Shown here: piece after piece, positions 7,172 through 12,749 of the stretch
Position numbering within the stretch: position 1 is the stretch's first letter
How the letters are laid out: each line of letters starts with the position of its first letter
DNA from: Methanomassiliicoccaceae archaeon
GTDB lineage: Archaea; Thermoplasmatota; Thermoplasmata; Methanomassiliicoccales; Methanomethylophilaceae
NCBI GenBank assembly: GCA_009776625.1
Contig: WRNL01000027.1
Span: 1 to 14,725 of the forward strand
Length of the DNA: 14,725 nucleotides
Reading direction: 5' to 3'
Program-made: the position numbers and the translations under genes
Notes under the pieces: model-generated
The model's database searches: none
What the model saw: only the letters and a program-made list of their open reading frames with translations
Told to the model about the DNA's origin: nothing

Positions 7172-8182
7172 ATGAACAGACCGCCGTTCGAGATAACAGA
7201 CAGGATCCTAAACCTGCTCGCTGAGATCACGAACAGGATCGGCAGGTTGGATGCCGCCTCGAACAAAAAGATGAGCCTCTCCCTCAGAAAGGCCGCCATG
7301 GTCAAGACCGTCAACTCGTCTTGCGCGATAGAGGCGAACTCGCTGACGGAACAGCAGGTGGAGGGGGTGATAGACGGGAAGCGCGTCATCGCGCCGCCGA
7401 ACGAGATAATCGAGGTGATGAACGCATACGACGCATATGCGAGGATCGACGAGTACGACCCTTACGGAACGGCGTCGTTCCTCATGGCGCACGGGATCTT
7501 GACGGGACGGCTGCTGACGGACGCAGGGAGGTACAGGGCGACGGACGTCGCCGTCTATGAGGGCAGGAACGTCATCCATATCGGCGCGAGGCCCCAGTTC
7601 ATATCAGGCCTGATGGACGACCTATTCGGATGGGCGAGGGCGTCCGATCTGAACCCCGTGATAAAGGCATGCGTGCTGCATTATGAGATCGAGACCATAC
7701 ACCCATTCTCGGACGGGAACGGGAGGATCGGCAGGCTGTGGCAGTCCGTGGTGCTCTGCAGGTACAACGAGGTGTTCAAGCTGATGCCGGTAGAGACCCT
7801 AGTGCATGCGAACCAGCAGAGGTACTACGATTCGATAGAGGCATCGAGGGAAAGGGACAGCTCCACCCCGTTCATAGAGTTCATGCTGGAGATGATACTG
7901 GCGACCCTGGACTCGTTCAGCGGCGACGAGGGCGGGCTGCGTGGGGTGAAGGACAGATACCTGCAGAACCTGACCAAAACCGAAAGAGAGGCCCTGATGA
8001 TCATCATAGGCAGCTTTGGCAGAGGCGAGACGATCACTGCGGGGCGTCTGCGTGAAGTCATGGGCAAGGCGGACTCGACCGTCCGGAACCATCTGAGGAG
8101 GCTCACGGAAGAGGGGATACTCACCGCCTCCGGCAAGAACAAAGGCAGAGGGTACGTGATCAACGAGGACATTTTCCTATGA
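7172..8182 (+). CDS. Fic-family protein (AMPylase-like) with C-terminal winged helix
   Basis: 336 residues from the ATG at 7172; a TTG two codons upstream is a poorer start, because GTGAT is well placed for the ATG. The catalytic Fic motif is complete, HPFSDGNGRIGR (177-188), with the His base and the phosphate-binding loop. An N-terminal inhibitory helix is visible as SCAIEAN (50-56): the Ser-x3-Glu pattern with E54, but Ala where Gly or Asn is usual. Fic enzymes transfer AMP, or less often another phosphate-containing group, to a hydroxyl of a target protein; the inhibitory Glu keeps them off until released. Residues about 268-333 form a winged helix (STVRNHLRRLTEEGILTASG), so the protein may bind DNA, possibly the 12-bp array beside its own promoter (inference). 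No antitoxin gene accompanies it, as expected when the inhibitory helix is in cis. Targets are unknown. Confidence 0.92.
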   Translation: MNRPPFEITDRILNLLAEITNRIGRLDAASNKKMSLSLRKAAMVKTVNSSCAIEANSLTEQQVEGVIDGKRVIAPPNEIIEVMNAYDAYARIDEYDPYGTASFLMAHGILTGRLLTDAGRYRATDVAVYEGRNVIHIGARPQFISGLMDDLFGWARASDLNPVIKACVLHYEIETIHPFSDGNGRIGRLWQSVVLCRYNEVFKLMPVETLVHANQQRYYDSIEASRERDSSTPFIEFMLEMILATLDSFSGDEGGLRGVKDRYLQNLTKTEREALMIIIGSFGRGETITAGRLREVMGKADSTVRNHLRRLTEEGILTASGKNKGRGYVINEDIFL

Positions 8183-8280
8183 CACTCTGACAGGCCGTCC
8201 GTGTCTCGGCTCCCCATGGCCGCGGGGGTTTAGGCAACGGACGCCCACGTCCTCTGCCCCCTTCACGATATTCCTTCAAC

Positions 8281-8403
8281 TCAATCCTTCAGGCATCCGA
8301 TCGGAACCACATATACGCCGTCCCTGCGGTGGTACGCGTGCTCGGTCGCTGTAACAACTGCTAGGAAGGATGGCTCGTTCATCTAGTCCGTGTATATTTT
8401 GTT
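8281..8403 (-). pseudogene. Remnant of a third DUF4143 ATPase (C-terminus only)
   Basis: Read on the minus strand from the ATG at 8382, 33 codons and a TGA give MNEPSFLAVV, then TATEHAYHRRDG, then VYVVPIGCLKD. This matches the last 33 residues of the DUF4143 ATPase ending at 4972 in 26 positions without gaps, and ends at the same residue. Upstream, the similarity fades into NKIYTD and a TAG that replaces a Lys codon; a few codons further the 23-bp tandem array begins. The nucleotide sequence differs at many third positions from copy 1, so the parent was an old, selected paralogue and not a fresh copy. More than 90 percent of the gene is gone. It could alternatively be kept as a micro-ORF, but nothing supports this. 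Confidence 0.9.
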
Positions 8404-8407
8404 TATT

Positions 8408-8534
8408 TCGTGATTCTTATAATTTTCATTCCGTGATTTCGATAACTTTCATTCCGTGATTTCGATAACTTTCATTCCGTGATTTCGATAACTTTCATTC
8501 CGTGATTCCGATAGCTTCCGCTCCGTGGTTTTCC
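8408..8534 (-). repeat. 23-bp tandem repeat array beside the DUF4143 remnant
   Basis: Units start at 8408 (diverged), 8431, 8454 and 8477 (three identical), 8500 (diverged) and 8523 (partial). On the minus strand a unit consists of AATGAAAGTTAT and CGAAATCACGG, two half-units of 12 and 11 bases that share a GAAA core. The edges are degenerate and the centre perfect, as expected for growth by slippage or unequal exchange. The array has the same period as the one before ATPase copy 1, but a different sequence. It lies on the 5' side of the remnant. Confidence 0.95.
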
Positions 8535-8756
8535 ACGAATCGCCGCAAATTTTTCGGGACTGAAAGACGGCGTCATAGGCTCTATGGTAGGTGAGGCGTC
8601 CATCCCGCTTGCTTGAACGCGCTCTGCTCCTCTCCGTCGGCTCCGCCCCTGTCCGTCGGCTATGCCCTGGAACATCGGCATCCCTCGGTAGGTTATGGAC
8701 AGCGTACAAAAAACGCATTCTGGTAGGCACATCATTGTCCTCTTTCTGCCGTCATT
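8535..8756. other. Intergenic stretch without a recognisable gene
   Basis: Moderately GC-rich DNA between the tandem array and the fhs promoter. Short open frames on both strands show no recognisable motif or start signal. The 10-mer TCCGTCGGCT occurs twice about 24 bases apart near 8634 and 8658. It may be further debris of the decayed ATPase locus, but I see no protein similarity to support that. Confidence 0.4.
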
Positions 8757-8766
8757 CCTTTTTATG
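8757..8766 (+). promoter_or_regulatory. TATA-like box of fhs
   Basis: CCTTTTTATG lies in a T-rich patch about 37 bases before the ATG at 8799. GTGA at 8791-8794 may act as a weak ribosome-binding site, similar to the one seen before the Fic gene. Confidence 0.45.
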
Positions 8767-8798
8767 GTTGAAACACATCTACCCCCCTAAGTGAACCA

Positions 8799-10475
8799 AT
8801 GAAGGACGACATTCAGATAGAGGAAGAAGCCGACGTTAGGAACATAACGGAGATAGCGGGCAAGATCGGCCTGGCGCCAGAGGACATCGACCAGTACGGG
8901 AAGCACATAGCGAAGGTGCCCCTCGAGGTCCTGGCGAGGTTCGACGGCAACGAGGACGGGAAGCTGATAATGGTGACGGCCGTGACCCCCACCCCCGCAG
9001 GGGAGGGGAAGACCGTGACCACGATCGGCCTGATCCAGGGCCTCAGCCGCATCGGCAAGAAGGTGGTGGGCGCGCTCAGGGAGCCGTCCGTGGGGCCGAC
9101 GTTCGGCGTCAAGGGCGGGGCCACAGGCGGGGGGTACTCCCAGGTGTACCCCATGTGGGACATCGACCTCCACTTCACCGGCGACATACACGCGGTCTCG
9201 TCGGCGCACAACCTCCTCTCGGCGGTCCTCGAGAACAACCTCGTGAGGGACAACCCCCTCGGGATAGACCCCTCCAAGATAGTCCTGAAGAAGGCGATGG
9301 ACATGAACTGCCGCGAGCTCAGGGAGATAGTGGTGGGCCTCGGCGGCGGGAGGCTGTCGGGCGGCGTGACGCACGAGTCCGGGTTCCTGATAACGTCGGC
9401 GTCCGAGATCTCGGCGATACTAGCCCTCGCCACAGGCTACAGGGACCTCAGGGAGAGGATCGAGAGGATGGTCGTGGCGTACACGTACGCTGGGGACATG
9501 GTCACCGTGAAGGACCTCGGCTGCGCCGGGGCGATGATGATACTCCTGAAGGACGCCCTGAAGCCCAACCTCGTCCAGACGCTGGAGGGCCAGCCGGTGT
9601 TCGTGCACGGGTTCCCCTTCGCCAACATAGCTCATGGGAACAACAGCGTGATAGCGACGAGGTACGCCATGAAGCTGGGCGACTACGCCGTGACGGAGGC
9701 GGGCTTCGCCGCCGACCTCGGCGGGGAGAAGTTCCTGGACATAGTCTGCAGGCAGGCGGGCATATCCCCGGACTGCGTCGTGATCGTCGCGTCCGTGAGG
9801 GCGCTGATGACGCACGGCGGCGCGGACCTCGCGAAGCCCGAGACCCTGACGGGGGAGGCCCTGACGAAGGGCCTGTCCAACCTCGACAAGCACATAGAGA
9901 ACCTGAAAGGGTACGGGGTCCCGGTCATCGTGTCGATCAACCACTTCTCCTTCGACGACCCGGCGCACATGCAGCTCCTGCGCGACCACTGCAAGGCGCT
10001 CGGCGCCGAGTGCGTCCAGTCGGACGCCTTCATGGACGGCGGGAAGGGCGCAGAGGAGCTCGCTAGGAAGGTCGTGGAGGTCCTCGACAAGGGCGGGAAG
10101 GACTTCAGGATGCTCTACGAGGACGGCGTCCCCCTAAAGAAGAAGATCGAGGCCATCGCGACGAGGATATACGGCGCGGACGGCGTGGCGTACTCCGCGG
10201 CGGCGGACAAGACGCTGAGGAACCTCGAGGAGAAGGGCTACGGGGGGCTGCCGATATGCGTGGCGAAGACCCAGTATTCCCTGTCCGACGTTGCAGAGTT
10301 AAAAGGGGCGCCCAAGGGGTGGAAGCTCAGCGTGAGGGAGGTCGCGCTGTCCGCCGGGGCGGGGTTCGTGGTGCCGATATGCGGCGAGATGATGCTGATG
10401 CCAGGACTCTCCAAAACGCCGGCGGCTATGAGGATGGACCTGACGGACGACGGGAAGGTCAGAGGGCTGAAGTGA
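8799..10475 (+). CDS. fhs: Formate-tetrahydrofolate ligase
   Basis: 558 residues, the usual family length. It catalyses ATP + formate + tetrahydrofolate to 10-formyl-tetrahydrofolate in the cytosol, supplying one-carbon units for purines and other syntheses. Signatures: P-loop TPAGEGKT (65-72), REPSVGPTFGVKGGATGGG (94-112), and FTGDIHAVSSAHNLL (126-140); conserved Asp/Lys-rich C-terminal parts continue to the end. Most classical methanogens carry one-carbon units on methanopterin; a folate-dependent ligase fits lineages that lack the methanopterin branch, as reported for Methanomassiliicoccales. No folD or other folate gene is beside it. It stands alone on the plus strand, and its last 17 bases overlap the 3' end of the convergent Sel1-repeat gene. 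Start chosen at the ATG at 8799, the family-typical N-terminus with a promoter in front. Confidence 0.97.
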   Translation: MKDDIQIEEEADVRNITEIAGKIGLAPEDIDQYGKHIAKVPLEVLARFDGNEDGKLIMVTAVTPTPAGEGKTVTTIGLIQGLSRIGKKVVGALREPSVGPTFGVKGGATGGGYSQVYPMWDIDLHFTGDIHAVSSAHNLLSAVLENNLVRDNPLGIDPSKIVLKKAMDMNCRELREIVVGLGGGRLSGGVTHESGFLITSASEISAILALATGYRDLRERIERMVVAYTYAGDMVTVKDLGCAGAMMILLKDALKPNLVQTLEGQPVFVHGFPFANIAHGNNSVIATRYAMKLGDYAVTEAGFAADLGGEKFLDIVCRQAGISPDCVVIVASVRALMTHGGADLAKPETLTGEALTKGLSNLDKHIENLKGYGVPVIVSINHFSFDDPAHMQLLRDHCKALGAECVQSDAFMDGGKGAEELARKVVEVLDKGGKDFRMLYEDGVPLKKKIEAIATRIYGADGVAYSAAADKTLRNLEEKGYGGLPICVAKTQYSLSDVAELKGAPKGWKLSVREVALSAGAGFVVPICGEMMLMPGLSKTPAAMRMDLTDDGKVRGLK

Positions 10476-11148
10476 CCCCGCCGTCCCTCATGCCGTACCA
10501 GCGCTCGGCCTCCTCCTTGTCGACGGGGACCCCGTCGCCGGCCTCGTACATGTTGCCCAGGAGTATCTGAGCGCCCCTGTGCCTGTTCATCGCGGCGGAC
10601 GTGAGCCAGTCCAGCGCCCTCTCGGCGCTCCTCTCGACGCCGTACCCGGCCTTGTAGAGCTGCCCCAGTATGAACTGGGCCTCTGAATGGCCGGACTCCG
10701 CCGCGGCGGTGAACCACTCGACAGCCGCGCCTATGTCCTTCTCCTCGCTGTCGCCGTCGAAACGGATCAGACCCAGCTCGTACTGGGCGCGCGGGTCGCC
10801 CATCTCGGCGGGGACACTGAGCAGGGAGACGGCCTTCTTCGCGTCCCTCTCCGCCCCGTAGCCCTTGCTGTGCATCTTCCCCAGGAAGTACATCGCGCCG
10901 AGGTTCCCGTCGCCGGCGGCGTGCTCGAACCAGTGCCTCGCCGCCTCCAGGTCCATCCTCACGCCCTGCCCCCTGGAGTAGAGGAGGCCGAGGTAGAACT
11001 CGGCGTCGGACGACCCCTTGTTCGCATGGGAGGAGAGGATCGAGAAGGCGGCGGAGTAGTTCCTCTCGGACTTCGTCCTGATCATGAACTTGGCCCATTC
11101 CAACGGCTCCATCTGGCTTTCGAAGGGTATGCCGGAGTCCTCGTGCAT
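10459..11148 (-). CDS. Sel1-repeat (TPR-like) protein
   Basis: 229 residues from the ATG at 11148. The frame stays open upstream to a TTG at 11244, but that part crosses an inverted repeat and a TATA box, so the internal ATG is preferred. Five or six Sel1 repeats of about 36 residues fill the protein (about 47-82, 83-118, 119-154, 155-190, 191-224), with the typical LGLLYSRGQGV, LGKMHSKGYGA, LGQLYKAGYGV and LGNMYEAGDGV turns. Sel1 repeats form alpha solenoids that hold partner proteins; there is no signal peptide or membrane segment, so it is likely cytosolic. The partner is unknown. The 3' end overlaps the fhs 3' end by 17 bases, tail to tail, so antisense effects between the two transcripts are possible. 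Confidence 0.9.
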   Translation of the reverse strand: MHEDSGIPFESQMEPLEWAKFMIRTKSERNYSAAFSILSSHANKGSSDAEFYLGLLYSRGQGVRMDLEAARHWFEHAAGDGNLGAMYFLGKMHSKGYGAERDAKKAVSLLSVPAEMGDPRAQYELGLIRFDGDSEEKDIGAAVEWFTAAAESGHSEAQFILGQLYKAGYGVERSAERALDWLTSAAMNRHRGAQILLGNMYEAGDGVPVDKEEAERWYGMRDGGVTSAL

Positions 11149-11168
11149 GCTTGGCGATGGGCAAGGAC

Positions 11169-11178
11169 GGTTATAACC
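11169..11178 (-). promoter_or_regulatory. Palindromic TATA box of the Sel1 gene
   Basis: GGTTATAACC is a perfect 10-base palindrome about 25 bases before the ATG at 11148, which would give a leaderless or nearly leaderless mRNA. A second TATA-like box, GTTATATAAG at 11272-11281, could drive a longer leader that contains the inverted repeat at 11200-11253. Confidence 0.5.
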
Positions 11179-11199
11179 CTTATGATTCCCCTGCGCCGT

Positions 11200-11253
11200 C
11201 ACAGTTTGTATGTTCAGAGTTTTGAAATTACTCTGAATATACAAAAAACTGTG
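11200..11253. repeat. Imperfect inverted repeat upstream of Sel1 gene
   Basis: The left arm, 11200-11220, starts CACAGTTTGTATG and ends TTCAGAGT. The right arm, 11230-11253, starts ACTCTGAATATAC and ends AAACTGTG. The arms pair along about 20 bases with one mismatch and a 3-base bulge, and the loop is 9 bases. Outside them TATAACCCTT at 11172-11181 is mirrored by AAGGGTTATA at 11269-11278, so the whole 107-base segment is a nested inverted repeat. ACTGTGAA is also doubled at 11249-11264. It could be an operator, a leader hairpin or a MITE-like relic. Confidence 0.85.
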
Positions 11254-11358
11254 AAACTGTGAAACGCCAAGGGTTATATAAGCGCCATGCTTATCTATGG
11301 TTGCGGGTGGCCCCGCGGCCGCCTAGTGGGGGGATTGTGGCTCCTCAGCCCCTCACCC

Positions 11359-12102
11359 TCACAACCCTTTTGGGAAAACTTTGATGCCGCACCCGTCGCA
11401 CTTGAACACCTTGCCCCCTATCATCCGGTAGAACCTCTCGAAGGTTTCCTCGTCCTTCGGGTTGCTCGGCTTGCTCCTGTGCCTCCTCCTCACACAGAAT
11501 GCGACGCAGTCCGCCAGCTGGGACATGTGCCTGTACTTCGACTCCACGAAGATCGGGTCCTCAATGAGGAATCTGTTGTCCACACGTCCGCTCCCTTCCC
11601 TGCACAGTTCCTTTATCTTGGATCTGACCTTGTTGTCGTACCTCCTGTCGACAGAATCTACGAGCAATATGCCGTATTCCCTGTCCTCATCTGGCTTTGT
11701 TCCATTGACGCTGTCGAGGAAACAGCAGAGGCGCTCGAACATCAGTTTCATAGCGAACATCCCCACGTCTAACCCGGGGTTCTTCAGCTCGCCCTTCCTT
11801 ATGACGACGGACGCTATCCAGCATTCTGCTTCAGAGACTACATTGAGCAGATCCTCGACCATCCCCAACCGGACGGCGACGTCCAGGCCTTTGAAGACGC
11901 CCTTGTGGCTTATTATGTCCGTCGTGTGGAACTCGAATGATTCCGGGTCTTTGTCAGGGAAATACTTCAGCTTGAGCCGGGTGACCGCCTTATCGATCCG
12001 CATCCACTCCCGTTCGTTCACGAGGAGCGCTGCGAGGACGAACTCTTTTTCTGAATCAGCCAGGTCTGGTTTGCCAGACTCGTCGAGATAGGCGAGGTAC
12101 AT
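11359..12102 (-). CDS. DUF3800 domain protein (RNase H-like fold)
   Basis: 247 residues from the ATG at 12102, which gives the family-typical start MYLAYLDESG; the frame extends 47 codons further upstream but only with low-complexity, non-homologous sequence that crosses the promoter. Conserved points are the acidic YLDESG (D7, E8), FEFHTTDI (56-63), ILLVDS (145-150, D149) and SQLADCVAF (194-202, D198), the pattern of acidic residues expected of this RNase H-like family. A C-x2-C pair (235, 238) lies near the end. The biochemical role is not established; family members are often seen near phage-defence or mobile genes. No partner gene is adjacent. A TATA-like stretch at 12124-12136 lies about 28 bases before the start. 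Confidence 0.87.
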   Translation of the reverse strand: MYLAYLDESGKPDLADSEKEFVLAALLVNEREWMRIDKAVTRLKLKYFPDKDPESFEFHTTDIISHKGVFKGLDVAVRLGMVEDLLNVVSEAECWIASVVIRKGELKNPGLDVGMFAMKLMFERLCCFLDSVNGTKPDEDREYGILLVDSVDRRYDNKVRSKIKELCREGSGRVDNRFLIEDPIFVESKYRHMSQLADCVAFCVRRRHRSKPSNPKDEETFERFYRMIGGKVFKCDGCGIKVFPKGL

Positions 12103-12123
12103 CGATGGGGCATCACGCGGGGC

Positions 12124-12136
12124 GTGATAAACATAT
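12124..12136 (-). promoter_or_regulatory. TATA-like box of the DUF3800 gene
   Basis: The minus strand reads ATATGTTTATCAC, centred about 28 bases before the ATG at 12102. No clear ribosome-binding site follows, so the mRNA may be leaderless. Its position supports starting the protein at 12102 rather than further upstream. Confidence 0.45.
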
Positions 12137-12255
12137 CCTCTTTGGAATGGCGCTCTGGCAGGCTCTTTCGAGAAAAGTGCGGAATGAAGGAAAAGGAAGC
12201 CTGAGGTGGGGGCGAAAGGGCAGGCGTCATGGGCCATCCTCATGGAAAAGCGTCA

Positions 12256-12354
12256 CGCCGCCCGCGGCGCTGATGCGCCCCTTGCCGGAGGGGCGACCGG
12301 GACATAGCCGACATCGGCATTCTGCCCCGTTGCCCGCAGGGCCCACGCCCTGCG
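12256..12354. other. Cluster of hairpins in a long gene-free stretch
   Basis: The stretch 12140-12690 has no convincing protein gene on either strand. Within it, four short inverted repeats follow one another: CGCCG/CGGCG at 12256-12269; CGCCCCT/AGGGGCG at 12276-12295; GCCGA/TCGGC at 12307-12318; and CGCAGGGC/GCCCTGCG with a 4-base loop at 12335-12354. This could be a structured RNA or only GC-rich DNA. I find no RNase P, SRP or tRNA signature, and no transcription start signal of note. Confidence 0.4.
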
Positions 12355-12696
12355 CTATGGATACCCGCTGACACCCTGGTCTGCGGCCACAGGCGTATGC
12401 CGGAGTCCCTGGCGTACAGCACGTGACCATGCTCCCTGGTAGCCTGTGCCTTCCCCGTCCTCCTCATGGACGTGTCATGCTGTCGATCCTATCCGGTATC
12501 CGTTGGATGCCCCGGAGCCGGATCACCCGGTCATCCCTTTGAAGTGCCCTGACACCGTCCCGCCAGCCCCCCATGGCCCCATGACGCCCCGTCGAGGCGA
12601 ACCGCACCCAAATCCGAGGCAGTCCTTTCCCTCCGTTTCTCATTTCCATTGAATCCTCGAAGGAGCCTTTTACCAACACAGCCCGCCGCAGGAGCC

Positions 12697-12725
12697 ATTA
12701 ATAACCACATCGCAGATATAAGTAA
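12697..12725 (+). promoter_or_regulatory. Promoter region of the surface-protein gene
   Basis: Two TATA-like boxes are present: ATTAATAACC at 12697-12706 and GATATAAGTAA at 12715-12725. The first leaves room for the purine-rich ribosome-binding site GGAAGG at 12737-12742, seven bases before the ATG at 12750; the second would cut it off. The first is therefore favoured. Confidence 0.5.
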
Positions 12726-12749
12726 CAGTTAAAAAAGGAAGGCATACAA

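Noticed and set aside
8449..8735. Minus-strand frames with repeated MKVIEITE-like ends
   Set aside because: The 23-bp period is not a multiple of three, so the frames shift from unit to unit; no start signal or conserved protein is visible.
11287..11772. Plus-strand frame of 161 codons after the TATA-like box at 11272
   Set aside because: It is mostly the shadow of the DUF3800 gene, is Pro/Val/Leu-rich and has no motif. The box is palindromic and is better explained as part of the inverted repeat.
12227..12679. Short minus-strand frames in the gene-free stretch
   Set aside because: Arg/Gly/Pro-rich translations without motifs, lacking promoter or ribosome-binding site; treated as non-coding or decayed DNA.
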